Both the position numbers and the translations under genes were made by a program. From Gracilaria gracilis (lineage: Eukaryota; Rhodophyta; Florideophyceae; Gracilariales; Gracilariaceae), in the NCBI GenBank assembly GCA_030374805.1, contig JARGSG010000031.1, positions 186,001 through 250,000 of the forward strand: DNA of 64,000 bases, in the 5' to 3' direction. This document shows positions 12,119 through 21,941 of the stretch, piece by piece (within the stretch, counting starts at the first letter, position 1; the number at the start of each line of letters is the position of its first letter). The notes beneath the pieces were generated by a model. That model ran no database searches and was not told where the DNA came from. It saw nothing but the letters and a program-made list of their open reading frames with translations.

Positions 12119-12915
12119 GGAACAGATCCAGTGGGATCATCCTCATCATTGAGGAGCAGGAACTTATCAATGATTTCAGACCTCAGATCCAGGACCTTTC
12201 CAGTTCCCTCTCCTTCCTGCACCCCTTCAAACCCGTTGGTTTCCAGGCGCCTTTCATCAGTGCCTACATCCATCATAGTATTAATCGCCATTTTCTCCTG
12301 ACAATCGAAGCTTAAGCTAGAAGTGCAGGGGGGGGAGCCGGAGGGCAATACCAATGGACGTGAGGATTCCATTGCTTCCACTGTTTTCTCTTTTCTTTCC
12401 ATTATCCCTACATCTCCTATAACATTTCCTTCGCGCCCAGAAGATTTCACGTCTTCTATATCGGAGACTTGATCTCCTTCCCCAGCCACCAGTCGCACAT
12501 CGACAGTGCCAAGCTTCGCCATATTCACCTCTCCTGCATTACCAGCAGGGCCGCACAGTTTGCCCCCTTCATGGCAAGCACTTAACAGTGGGAGTTGAGC
12601 AGTAGGGCTGGACGATGTATGTTTGTGTTCAGGAGTGCGGTGAATATTTTTACATCGTCTGAACACTTCCTGCATCATATCACCGCCTAATAGTTTCGAT
12701 ATGGGAGCATTAGTAATCCTAGGAAGGCATAATGGTTGCAGGCGATCCCAATATATGTCCCTTCTATTCTCACTAGTGCTCTGCGTCTTCTCCCAATCCC
12801 TTTCCCAGCGACGGAAATGAACTTCCATTGACCCTTCAATGGATCTACAACGTTCCGCAATAACACTGCTGTCTCCATAGAACCGCTCATGGTTGTGATG
12901 GAAATCAAGAGCCAC
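12067..12915 (-). CDS. Hypothetical protein of the Ulp1 cluster
   Basis: An open frame of about 282 codons without a convincing ATG; it opens just after an in-frame stop, so a spliced or broken upstream part is likely. No domain is recognised. Residues about 1-90 are charged and helix-like with Trp and Arg; the rest is Gly/Glu/Ser-rich. Its last 17 or so codons are read from the antisense of the gypsy 2 integrase, so the frame runs across the junction at about 12118 and its true 3' end has been lost. It lies downstream of, and on the same strand as, the acidic protein and the Ulp1-type protease, and may belong to the same mobile element. Confidence 0.4.
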   Translation of the reverse strand: MALDFHHNHERFYGDSSVIAERCRSIEGSMEVHFRRWERDWEKTQSTSENRRDIYWDRLQPLCLPRITNAPISKLLGGDMMQEVFRRCKNIHRTPEHKHTSSSPTAQLPLLSACHEGGKLCGPAGNAGEVNMAKLGTVDVRLVAGEGDQVSDIEDVKSSGREGNVIGDVGIMERKEKTVEAMESSRPLVLPSGSPPCTSSLSFDCQEKMAINTMMDVGTDERRLETNGFEGVQEGEGTGKVLDLRSEIIDKFLLLNDEDDPTGSVPQRIGEQVPRSGVISYV

Positions 12916-13121
12916 ATTTCATTCCTCGCAATCACGGTCCAGTCCAAACTTTACACTAGACGGACATCGTGTAGAAGGTTTGTGTCTCATGCAACGCATT
13001 CTTCCCGTTACAATTCGATTGCTTCGCTTCGTCTTCCCCCGCACCAATCGGCAGTGGTTCATTGTGTACATGAAACCCCTGGTAACCGCAATAGACGATA
13101 TGAAAGCGCTTAGGTCGCCAA

Positions 13122-13892
13122 CTAGGTCATACCCATGTATTCGGGGCTGGGCTTCACACCCTGTACGGTTGCCTTATGAAGTACATCCTCGATTACTGCA
13201 TGAGCAGCGTTAAAGCTGTCCGTAAAGTTTACTCTGCGCGGGCACCTAGTCTTTTGAAAGGATAGAGCGATAGGAGATAGAAATGCATTAAGAACCTCGG
13301 CCTTCTTGCGGTGGCTTTGCATTCGGAATGACCTCTGTTTCGCAGCAGCTCCCGACTGTTGGTTTAGTTCCTGTTCTTTCACAGGGTCCATGAAGTCGTC
13401 GTCATCTGATTCTCCGTTTAATTCATGATCGTGTTTATACGAAACACCACCATGATCATCACAATTAACACTATCACTCACCAAATGTTCATCAATACTT
13501 CCATGTACACTACCATCCTCATAGCCAGTCCCAGTTTTCGCATCTTCTATAAGATCATAGTCCACATCTCTATTTTTGGCATGATCATCACTACCAGTCC
13601 TTGGTTCTTCATCACCCAGAAGATCGTAGTCAACACATCCCTTCACATCGTCATCAACATCACGATTTGCGGTCTTATTTCCTTCATCGACACAATCCAC
13701 CTTCCGACCATTGATAAAATCCTTAGAACCCTTCCATACATCTCTTACACCAGAAGAAAATGCCTCTTTTCCTACGTCTCTTACACACACAGATCCTTTC
13801 ATTTCGGCAGTGGCCTCGTAGTTGGGGTTTCCTGCTGGTTTGGTAGCTCCAACGGTAATTGGCGATGATGAGCGCGTTCTCTTCTTCACCAT
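13122..13892 (-). CDS. Acidic hypothetical protein directly after Ulp1
   Basis: An ATG-started frame of 256 codons that begins on the codon right after the TAA of the Ulp1-like frame, in the same frame. Residues 1-10 are basic (KKRTRSSS). Residues 60-170 are strongly acidic and Asp/Tyr/His-rich with loose repeats (VDYDLLGDEEP, VDYDLIEDAK). Residues 180-250 are basic with a possible helix (KKAEVLNAFL). No family is recognised. The TAAATG junction means this was either the C-terminal part of the Ulp1 protein before a nonsense change or a second cistron; the continuity of frame favours the first. The plain context is a DNA transposon cluster. Confidence 0.5.
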   Translation of the reverse strand: MVKKRTRSSSPITVGATKPAGNPNYEATAEMKGSVCVRDVGKEAFSSGVRDVWKGSKDFINGRKVDCVDEGNKTANRDVDDDVKGCVDYDLLGDEEPRTGSDDHAKNRDVDYDLIEDAKTGTGYEDGSVHGSIDEHLVSDSVNCDDHGGVSYKHDHELNGESDDDDFMDPVKEQELNQQSGAAAKQRSFRMQSHRKKAEVLNAFLSPIALSFQKTRCPRRVNFTDSFNAAHAVIEDVLHKATVQGVKPSPEYMGMT

Positions 13893-15119
13893 TTATTCAT
13901 CCCGTTCTAGGAATGTACTTCGCATTATCTTCAAACGCGTCTGTCCTTCCTCTCGCATGTGAAACATATCCTTGCGCTGATCTAGATGATACTCCTGTAC
14001 CATACTCTCCGAAATATCACTTCGGTTGTAGTACTCGGCAGCTAACAGTATGTGGACTACCCTACTTCTGATCGACATCCATCGATAGGACTCTGATAAC
14101 GACACCTGATACCCTTTTGAATAGGTACGTCGTGGGGCGAAGCCCCGATCCGAAGCATATTCACTTGCAAGTGATATGACGTAGCAACCACAGCTGAATC
14201 CGTCCTTCTGAACATAATACTTTTTCACATCCAACATGAAGTTTTTCGGAGATTGAATAGCAGAGATCATACCCTTGAGAATACTGTACTGAAAAGCAGT
14301 CTTGAACAAATCCATTACTTCTTTGAGACATTTGCAGCGAAGGCTGTCTCCAAAATACACTGTCAGCTTTTCTTTCTTAGTTGCGCCCAAGAACCTTTCA
14401 CCCACGAGAACGCCCCAGTGCACGCTTGACGAATTAATCGGTACGATAACGGTGTGTATATCGCACGACGGGTCTTTTACGTTCCTACAGAAAGAAGGCG
14501 AAAGAGGCTTCAGTACAGTGTCTTCTATCTCTTGCTTATCAAGGGTTTTTGTAGCCAACCGTTTAGAGCGTCTCGTAGGAGACACACCCGTGTCACAAGG
14601 ACAAATACAGAGCCCACTACGGGGTTTCATATGCATTAAAGCGGATGTGATAAGGTCACTGAAAAGATAAGAACCAGGTTCGGAACTATGAACGAATGAA
14701 ACCGGATCATTGCTTTTCGCTTCGTGTTGGAGAATATCGTAAACGTGATCATGAACGGTTTGAAATCTTGTTGTTGTTGTCGCCGTGTCTAACTTAGCAA
14801 TTGAAGAGAGTTCTTCGTAAAACTTTCTACAGCGCTCTAAGACTGATGAACGCTGACCTTTTTGTTTTTCAATATCTAGGAGTGTTTCTGCGATACAAAA
14901 GAAATTTTGTGTTAGTGAATGACGAGCGAAAATGATGGTCTTGGTTCTTTTTCGTGAACTTAAATAACGTAGTTTTCGCCATTGAACAAAAGCATACAAT
15001 TCTTTGAAGAAGCGCGCTTGTGATCGAAAAGCATTGAAGTCGTATTTGACAAGAAATGTGTTGATGATCTCGAGACGATAATTGTTACGATCACGATGAT
15101 GAGGAGGCGCTGTTTGCAA
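13893..15119 (-). CDS. Ulp1-type (C48) cysteine protease, mobile-element associated
   Basis: The C-terminal half shows the catalytic layout of SUMO/Ubl proteases of peptidase family C48: the His in SSVHWGVLVGE, the Asp in KLTVYFGDSL and the Cys in QKDGFSCGCYVISL, in the right order and spacing. Such proteases cleave SUMO or related tags and are often carried by plant and algal DNA transposons (MULE, CACTA and KDZ types). The N-terminal half (about 200 residues) is basic and helical with no known domain. The frame opens right after a TAA and has no early ATG, so a first exon or 5' part lies upstream or is lost. I found no terminal inverted repeats, so the host element class is open. Confidence 0.8.
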   Translation of the reverse strand: MQTAPPHHRDRNNYRLEIINTFLVKYDFNAFRSQARFFKELYAFVQWRKLRYLSSRKRTKTIIFARHSLTQNFFCIAETLLDIEKQKGQRSSVLERCRKFYEELSSIAKLDTATTTTRFQTVHDHVYDILQHEAKSNDPVSFVHSSEPGSYLFSDLITSALMHMKPRSGLCICPCDTGVSPTRRSKRLATKTLDKQEIEDTVLKPLSPSFCRNVKDPSCDIHTVIVPINSSSVHWGVLVGERFLGATKKEKLTVYFGDSLRCKCLKEVMDLFKTAFQYSILKGMISAIQSPKNFMLDVKKYYVQKDGFSCGCYVISLASEYASDRGFAPRRTYSKGYQVSLSESYRWMSIRSRVVHILLAAEYYNRSDISESMVQEYHLDQRKDMFHMREEGQTRLKIMRSTFLERDE

Positions 15120-15860
15120 TTATTCTGATGCGGCGATATTTTGGCGCCATTGCCACCGTTTTTATTCTCATGCGTAGAGATACATTGTTTATAATAGCCG
15201 CATATGCGGTAGGACTTGGCAAGCGATGGTTAGTTGAAGAAATCTGAGTTGGGTCCCTCGAATGCGGTTGGGTGAGAAGGCGAATGGAGAGCTCTGACTA
15301 GGTGCAGGCAAATGCGCTCGTAGAGACCCATTCAGTTGGGTACTACGGCGCATGAAGAGCACCATTGAATTGGGTCCGTGCCCGTTTATTGGTTCCCATT
15401 CAATTCACTTCCCACACCAGATACGTCGTGTAGATTTGCCTCTTGCTTGAGTATCGGCACTTGCATGCTGTGCCTTGGGCACGTATCACGTATCCCGCGC
15501 CGTTGTCACTACTCCAATAGCGGTGACCACGGAACATCACAATGCCATCAAACCACAAGTAATACAGAAGGAGGTGCTTGGCTTCTATAGGCCACAATTG
15601 TTTGAATCAGTCGGCCTCGAGCAAGGCGAAAGCGCCGCTCGCTTGTCATTGTCTGGGTAGTATAACCCCGTTCGCACAATGCAACGGCGGTTTCGTACAC
15701 GGACATAATAAATCTGCTGACCATTTGCCACGGCGGTGCCAGCGCATACTTGCTCGCCGGCGGGCCGGTGGCGGTCAACTCTGCGCTCGCCCAGTGAAAC
15801 GCAGTCTAAAAACCGACATGCCACCGTCGCCTCGGATGCTGCTGCCCTAGGCCACTTCAG
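15120..15860. other. No gene seen
   Basis: Upstream flank of the Ulp1 cluster. It holds short chance frames only. A loose repeated phrase (ATTCAGTTGGGT near 15331, AATTGGGTCCGT near 15367, AGTTGGGTCCCT near 15247) recurs three times within about 150 bp. Confidence 0.45.
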
Positions 15861-17060
15861 CGGTTGCGAGAATCATCGCTGCGCCTCCCTCGCCGTGACC
15901 CGCTCCTTCTGCACTTTGTTTTTTACCTCATTTCTTCTACTACTTCTACTCTTTGCACCGCGCTCCCTTTGTCGCGTCCACTCCTGCGTCACCACGCTGC
16001 GTCCGCCGTGCCTTCTGGACTCTCTCCCCGCCCTACACCGGATCATTGTCAGCCTCCGCGCCGCAACCCCACAGTTGTTTTATGCTACTTCCGTAGGCGT
16101 TCCTGCTGTGCGTCATCGATTCTCTACGCTTCCGCACCGGTCTCCGGCGCTGTGCCCCCCTGCTTCTCGTAGATCTTGTGTAGGCCCTCGTGCCACCTTT
16201 TCTAAGCTCACCACACTTCTAGACCGGCTTCCGGTTCGCGCCCCTCGGGCTACTATATATTTTGGTATTGGCTTCACGCATCACCACCTCCACCACTCTA
16301 TCTACCCCAGCGAAAACTCGTGCAATCCAATTCCAATCGGTACTCGTGAGATTTTTACTTGTTCATCCTCTTTTGTTCATTAGAACAAGTCCAGAGTCAT
16401 TAAGTTTTCATTGCATCAAAATCCAATGAAGATATAATGACTTAATTGTTTTTGAAAAAATTGACTCCTTGAAAATACCTTGAACATTTGGGAAAAAAGC
16501 CTGCCTCAGCCTCAATGGCGGAAAGTTTTGCCCGGGTACTTGTGCCAGCCTTCGCACCGCACTTCCCATCCGCCCCCTACGCTTCTGTACCGGCCATTGG
16601 CACTGCGCCTTACCGGCTCCTCTACGTTCCTGTGCCAGCCTCCGTAGCGCACCTTACCGGCTCCCGACGCTTCTGTGCCAGCCCCCACTTCGCACCGTTC
16701 CGGCTCCTCTACTCTCTGTTGTCCTTCTTCGTGCCCCACCGCCTCTGCTGCTCTAGGCTACTTGTTTTCGCCTTTGTACCGTGCCTCTCCAGGTTTTTAT
16801 ACCCCAGATGCTGGCTTCCTTGGGCCGCCACCTACGCTCATGGACTTTCTTGCGCTGGTCTCGGCGCCACTCTACTTCGGTGGTTCTCATGTTCTGTGTC
16901 GGGCTTAGCACTGCGCTTCCTCAGCCACCCTACTTTTCTGCTCCGGCTTTCGTACCGCGCTTCATTGGCTTCTCTACTTCCTCGGCGGGTCTCCATGTCG
17001 AGTTTTCTCTACCTCTCCTTCTCTTCCGTGGAACGACTTGCCCTGTACTCATGGCTTCTA
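15860..17060. repeat. Degenerate GC-rich minisatellite-like tract
   Basis: A loose unit of roughly 50-60 bp recurs: CTTCYGTGCCAGCC followed by CCGYASCGCACYT and ACCGGCTCC. It is clearest at 16530-16720 (at least four diverged units), with fainter units from 15.9 to 16.25 kb and to 17.06 kb. Pyrimidine-rich open frames here translate into repetitive Phe/Ser/Leu/Arg peptides and are not considered genes. Confidence 0.5.
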
Positions 17061-17337
17061 TTCTCAGCGTCGGTGTTCTCGGAATGCTAGTTTAGTATGC
17101 TAGATGGCTAGTTATGAAAATAAAAGTCCGCAAAAAACTAGCAATTTCGCAGATTGCGCTAGTTGGCAAGGCAAAAAAAATTTTTTTTGGAAATCGCATT
17201 TCCACGTGCCGCAGTTGAACTCCATTTGTTGAAGTTGTATGCTAGTCTGCAGTTCGTGCGCCACTGCCCGTTACCTCACATTTGTCGCAGGCGTCAAAAT
17301 TACTCAAAAAATATACTCTCGGGTCACCAGCGCTGGT

Positions 17338-18291
17338 TTACTCCAACTCGGCATTCGGATCCTGAGTCTCAGTTTCCCTAAACGTGAAGTTAAAGAAGTC
17401 CAACGGACAACTCTCCCCATTCTGGTACACCCTCTTAGCCCCAAAGCGGCTTCCAACCCCTCCCAGCCTCTTCTCCTCCTGCTCCTCCAATATACGCTCC
17501 GCCGTCCTCGCAGCCGCCGCCGCACTCCCGAAACCCACCAACAGCGCACCACCCGGCAGCTGCGGCGCCACAAACACCTTCCCATCCTCGTCCAACATCA
17601 CCCCACCCTTCCTCTTCTTCTTCAGTCGACTCTTCACACCTTCTCCTCCCTTCTCTTCTCCCCCCCTCTCCCTCACACTCCCCCGCCCACCCCGAGAACC
17701 AGGCGTCACCGGCGACCCTTTACTTGCTTCCTCTCCCACCCCTACTCCCCCTCCTCTCACCATTTCCTTCAAATCCTTCAGCAATTTGCACGCCTTCTCC
17801 ACCTGTCTTACTTGCTCCTCCAACACTTCAACCCTACCCTTCAGCCCCATGTTCTCCTTTCGCAGCCTCTCCATCTCCCTCCCCACGCACTCCAACATCC
17901 CATTGACATATCCCACAGCCCCCACTCCAGTCAATTTCATCCTCTTCCGAATCGTCGAAATCAATTCCATCGGCACCCCAACCTCCGACACACTCAGCAC
18001 CACCCCTATGTCTGCCACCATCTCGTACAGCATGTCATCGAAGTGCTCCTTCAAACTTCCCCCAAGCTTCCTCACCCGTTCCTCCATCTCCCCCATAAAC
18101 CTTCTCTCCGGTCCTCCTTCTCCATCCCCATCCCCATCACCTCCACCGCCTTCTCCATCCCCATTACAAACCCTCTGACTCACACAAACCCCCTCAGTAC
18201 CCCCTCCCTCCTCCCGCGGCGGCGTGTCTGGCACTTCCGTTCTATGCAGCAGAGCCATTAGCTCCTCGTCACCAACGTATCCATTCGACAT
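17338..18291 (-). CDS. Hypothetical coiled-coil protein
   Basis: Starting at the ATG that gives MSNGYVGDEEL, the protein has 317 residues; the frame is open further upstream but with poorer composition. Order: a Thr/Pro linker, a Gly/Asp-rich low-complexity run (about 35-55), a helical region (MGEMEERVRKLGGSLKEHF), and a coiled coil with heptad-like spacing (MERLRKENMGLKGRVEVLEE, QVRQVEKACKLL). Next come a basic Gly/Arg/Lys segment (KSRLKKKRKGG) and a C-terminal patch ending in FRETETQDPNAELE. No enzyme motif is seen. It lies downstream of the ParB/2OG locus on the same strand. A small coiled-coil gene occupies the matching place after the methyltransferase/SET locus at 45.1 kb, although I cannot align the two with confidence. 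Confidence 0.55.
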   Translation of the reverse strand: MSNGYVGDEELMALLHRTEVPDTPPREEGGGTEGVCVSQRVCNGDGEGGGGDGDGDGEGGPERRFMGEMEERVRKLGGSLKEHFDDMLYEMVADIGVVLSVSEVGVPMELISTIRKRMKLTGVGAVGYVNGMLECVGREMERLRKENMGLKGRVEVLEEQVRQVEKACKLLKDLKEMVRGGGVGVGEEASKGSPVTPGSRGGRGSVRERGGEEKGGEGVKSRLKKKRKGGVMLDEDGKVFVAPQLPGGALLVGFGSAAAAARTAERILEEQEEKRLGGVGSRFGAKRVYQNGESCPLDFFNFTFRETETQDPNAELE

Positions 18292-18986
18292 CCCGAGAAA
18301 AGACGCCGTCCGGCGATAAACGACTTGAACAGGCCTAAGCGACTTACCACAACCCTCGTCCTTGCCAGCCCTGGTCACAGCCGTTACACTCGTGGCCACA
18401 CACCCCTCTACCAGGCCTATTTGTATCACAATTTTCAATACCTCAATTTCCCGCCATTCCCCAAAAACTCCATTTGTCCCAGATATTTCCATATTTTCGT
18501 TTTTTCCTTTCAGTACCATCCCACAAAACCAATCCACAGCGCCCGTTCCTTAACTCTTTACCATTAAATCATCCCGTTTATACTTCATTTCGACACATCT
18601 ATTTTCATAAACACATTCATCAGTCCTAGTCCCTTCATACCCACCTACCTCATTCTTTCAACTACCTAGTCATAAAAATTATCTTTTCCTCTGAAACCAC
18701 TTTATCGATGTATACATCGGCAACGCCGTTCTCTACTTAAGCATCTCTCCCTTCCTCTCCTGTAGCACAATATCTCCTCACAGCATCCAACAAATTCGAC
18801 ATAATGACCTCGCCTTCCTCTTCTCTCCGCTCCTCCCACACCCCAGCTGTTGTTTTATGAAGAGGCCGCATTGGCTCCATGCTTTAGAACCACGGTACCC
18901 TTCAAGATACCATTCTTTCACTCCAAAATTTCATAGCCACGCACAGCATTCCGCAGGGTCCCATTTTCTTCTGCGGTAGGAGCAAT

Positions 18987-19637
18987 TTGTTGGAAACTGT
19001 AATTCGCTCCTGCCCTCCATCTCGCAGAAAAGACTTGGTTTTCATTCAGAACGGCCACATTCTTCCCATTCTTTCAAAAAATGGTCTTCAACACACCACA
19101 CGAGCAGTTCTTTACATCGCCGTACTCACTCTCGCTGCACCTCCACAAGATGGCGTCACCCCTCTTACTCCCAACGGCCTCACAACTGTCACCGGAAAAT
19201 GGGCTTTCGCACTAGCACAACGCTTCTTTAACGAAGGTCTCACTTGTAATATCGTTGACGAAGACGCCTTTTCTAAATCCTACTACGAAAAGCTCGTCTG
19301 GATCTCTTCATTCAACCTAGTTGGCTCCTTGCACGGCTCCATTACCATGCATGACGTGGTCACCCGCTACAATACCATAGGCTCAACGATAATGAAGGAA
19401 CTACTCGGCATAGTCTCCTCCGACACAGCTATCTCCTACAATATCCCCTCTAGAGTACAATCTCTCCCCGCCTACGGCAGCACTCTTACCTCCTTCCACG
19501 CCTCATTCTCTGAGTACGAATTCCGAAATGCTTACTTCTACCTTTCCTCCGAGGATACCAAGAGAGCGGGCTTGGCTGACCCTGCCCCTTTTCACACCAA
19601 CTATGTCACTGTCCTTAGAAAAGACATACTCTTTTAG
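18987..19637 (+). CDS. Ketopantoate reductase (ApbA/PanE)-like protein, N-terminus missing
   Basis: The frame carries the second half of a ketopantoate-reductase-like fold. RRKDLVFIQNGHI resembles the D-L-V-F-x-Q-N-G strand before the central helix. YEKLVWISSFNLVGSLHG resembles the conserved K-L-x-x-N/S-A-F-x-L-V-G helix of the C-terminal 6PGDH-like domain. FSEYEFRNAYFYLSS resembles the E-W-R-N substrate-side motif of the algal/plant relatives. No Rossmann GxGxxG region is found upstream in frame; open sequence with related character starts near 18.9 kb. The gene is either frameshifted and truncated at its 5' end or has a missing first exon. It is on the strand opposite to its neighbours. Being a metabolic enzyme type rather than a transposon gene, it may mark the original host locus. 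Confidence 0.6.
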   Translation: MLETVIRSCPPSRRKDLVFIQNGHILPILSKNGLQHTTRAVLYIAVLTLAAPPQDGVTPLTPNGLTTVTGKWAFALAQRFFNEGLTCNIVDEDAFSKSYYEKLVWISSFNLVGSLHGSITMHDVVTRYNTIGSTIMKELLGIVSSDTAISYNIPSRVQSLPAYGSTLTSFHASFSEYEFRNAYFYLSSEDTKRAGLADPAPFHTNYVTVLRKDILF

Positions 19638-20068
19638 TACCAGTACTACTTTGGTCTCATTTGGTAAAAAAGATATGTTCGCACAATACTCTCTCTTCTT
19701 ACCCCACGCTTTGTAACTCATTTTCTTTCTTCAACAATCCTTTTATGCTCACATTATATCAAAACATTCGTTCATTTCTCAGTACTAGTCAAGTCACCTC
19801 ATTCTCGCACACATAACACTATACGCCCTACGTGTTTTATCTAGTCCTTTTCATAATCCATTATCATCGGTTTCTCCTCGTACTCCTCATCCGTGTTATC
19901 AGCCTTGTGGCCTTGTACCTCGTCATCTTCCTCTTCGTAATCCTCCTCTCCAACTTCCTCTTCCTCCATTTCAAAGTTGCTCACAGAACTTTTCTCCTCG
20001 TCCGGCTGGTCGTTCGGGTCTTCCCCGAGTCCAAATTCCTCATCTACGAATTTGGGCCGAAAAGCAGG

Positions 20069-21364
20069 CTACCTGTGTACCGCATCAGGGAGCTTGTATC
20101 CCTCGGGCATAAAGTACATATGATACCGTAGACAATTCTCTTTCACCAGCGCATCCATGTACCCAGCCCCAGCATGAAACACATCTCCCCTTCCAATCAA
20201 CATGGAGTACGGTGGAACCCTGAACTTCTTCACAACCATCGTATGAGACAGCCTCTTCAAACTCTTGTCATCCGTCACATACATATTATGTGACCTCTCA
20301 CATACCCATATCATAAAAGAGCTCCCCCCGGAGGCCATCATGAAGAATCCTGGAATCTCCCCATTGTTCTTCTCCACATTCGTCAACCCTCGGAAATCGG
20401 TGTGCAACACCTGCCTCGGGCATCCCTCCCCCGTACACAACACACGTCCTCCTGTTTCCGGCGCATACATCCTCTTCTTCGCCCTACTGTTGTTACACAG
20501 ACGAAGAGCGGCTGCTATCTGCCCAAACCTAGCATTCAACAACGCCCTCTTTCTCACCATCATCACATTCTTCTCATCCGATTCCATGTAATCCACAATC
20601 CCCTTCTTCGTGGTAATGTATCGTTCAATGCCCTGCATCCTATCCCCCGCGTCCTTCCCATCTCCCGCATTGATGATAGGGTTCCATCTCTTGCGGTTCT
20701 CCTCGAACTTGAGGTCCGGCTGTTCCAAGAAATCCTTGTGAAAGAACTCCAACATACTCTCTGTCACATCTTCATCCAACACCATCCCCTTCTTCTTCGC
20801 CTCATCTGACATGCCTTCGCCACTTCCAAATTCCTCCATCACACAGAATCCTCTTTCCATCAACTCCATTCTCTTCGCTGCAAAATACTCTCGCGCCAGG
20901 TCATCCCTCTCCATCGCCGCCATCCAAAGAGCTTCTTCCTCCCCTTTCGGCTTTCCCTTCAACGGCAGCTTCACCCCAAGAACTGGTTCCTTCGTAGTCC
21001 CCAGCTCCTTCTGCACATTTCGGACTGCATGCCAGTACAACGCGTGATGCACCGCCCTCAAATCCTCCACCGTTAAACACCCCGCCCTATGCTGCTTTCG
21101 TAGGTGAAGCATATCCATCCACGGGTGCTGGTGTTTCACAGCATTCTTCCCTTCCGGCCACTCACTCGGCAGTGCACTCACCATATTCGTCCACGACATA
21201 TCTGATCCCCCGGTGTACTCCCCAGCTGTCTTCATCCCCTTCGGGAGAACACCCGGATTGTTATTCTCAAAGCTACGCATTCCTTCTTCACCTTCCCCCC
21301 TCGGTTCATCCCCAACAAATCCACTATCCTTCTCACTACTATCACTCTCTTCCTTCGCCCTCAC
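20069..21364 (-). CDS. 2OG-Fe(II) dioxygenase-like domain of the ParB locus
   Basis: The last 115 residues show the pattern of 2-oxoglutarate/Fe(II) oxygenases. HTD is at residues 321-323 (QVLHTDFRGL). It is followed by a strand (GFFMMASGGSSFMIWV), then an E-R-S-H turn, then VPPYSMLIGRGDVFHAGAGY with the second metal His at about 397. An Arg in LRYHMYF at about 413 suits 2OG binding. The preceding region includes RMELMERGFCVMEEF, typical of the entry helix. Such enzymes hydroxylate proteins, nucleic-acid bases or small molecules; the substrate here is unknown. The frame opens without ATG and overlaps the preceding minus frame by about 20 bases, so it was probably the C-terminal part of the long ParB protein and is now shifted. 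Phytanoyl-CoA dioxygenase-like or AlkB/TET-like families remain possible. Confidence 0.62.
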   Translation of the reverse strand: MRAKEESDSSEKDSGFVGDEPRGEGEEGMRSFENNNPGVLPKGMKTAGEYTGGSDMSWTNMVSALPSEWPEGKNAVKHQHPWMDMLHLRKQHRAGCLTVEDLRAVHHALYWHAVRNVQKELGTTKEPVLGVKLPLKGKPKGEEEALWMAAMERDDLAREYFAAKRMELMERGFCVMEEFGSGEGMSDEAKKKGMVLDEDVTESMLEFFHKDFLEQPDLKFEENRKRWNPIINAGDGKDAGDRMQGIERYITTKKGIVDYMESDEKNVMMVRKRALLNARFGQIAAALRLCNNSRAKKRMYAPETGGRVLCTGEGCPRQVLHTDFRGLTNVEKNNGEIPGFFMMASGGSSFMIWVCERSHNMYVTDDKSLKRLSHTMVVKKFRVPPYSMLIGRGDVFHAGAGYMDALVKENCLRYHMYFMPEGYKLPDAVHR

Positions 21365-21941
21365 TGGACGACATCACATTGATTTTCTGCTTCTTAAAGA
21401 ACTTCTTCAACGCAGTCCTCGTCATTTTCCTGAACAGGTTAACAACCTCCAAAGGTATGTCAACAGAAGATATGTTCACAGTACCCTTCCTTCTTCGCTT
21501 CGGGGCAGGTTGCATATAATCCTCATCCTCGTCGTCAGTAAGCACCACAGAAGTTCTCTTCCTCATTTTCCTCTTCTTCCCCACAACCCGTCCAACTTCC
21601 TCTTCTCTCAAGCGACCCGGAACCACCTTACGTCTTGTGCTACGTCTTAACACCGGTGGTCCCGGTTCAGGGCTTTCCACCACCATGGGATCGTTCTCCA
21701 CATCAGCAGATAGAGACCTGGCCGTCCCCTCCGGTTCCACAACCTCTTAAAAAACCTCCTCTACAACCTCCGCCTCCTCTGAACTTCGCAGTGGTACTTT
21801 AAAGTGTTGTTCCAGATTTTCACCTGCAGTCTTAACCCTCCTAGACACCATCCCGTCCCAAAAACGCTTTGCCCCCGCGAGCTCCATTTTGGCTCTTTGC
21901 TTCCCGAGATATCCCAAGACAGATACCTCCCTTTCCTCCAA
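21342..21941 (-). CDS. Basic, disordered middle segment of the ParB locus
   Basis: A reading frame with one internal stop links the ParB-like region to the oxygenase-like region. It starts with a helical part (VSVLGYLGKQRAKMELAGAK, then RFWDGMVSRRVK). It then becomes Glu/Ser-rich, with basic patches of nuclear-localisation type (VVGKKRKMRKR, APKRRRKG) separated by an acidic DDEDEDY run. No catalytic motif is seen. It overlaps the preceding frame by about 100 bases in another frame, as expected for a frameshifted long gene. Nuclear targeting or DNA binding is an inference from composition only. Confidence 0.5.

Noticed and set aside
13425-13868. Ile/Thr-rich plus-strand frame of 147 codons
   Set aside because: Antisense of the acidic protein after Ulp1; composition is an antisense artefact.
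16488-17090. A 200-codon plus-strand frame rich in Phe, Ser, Leu and Arg
   Set aside because: It is read through a degenerate minisatellite in a pyrimidine-rich tract; the peptide is repetitive and matches nothing.
17384-18178. Long Ser/Pro-rich plus-strand frame opposite the coiled-coil gene
   Set aside because: The minus strand has a coherent coiled-coil protein; the plus frame is its low-complexity shadow.
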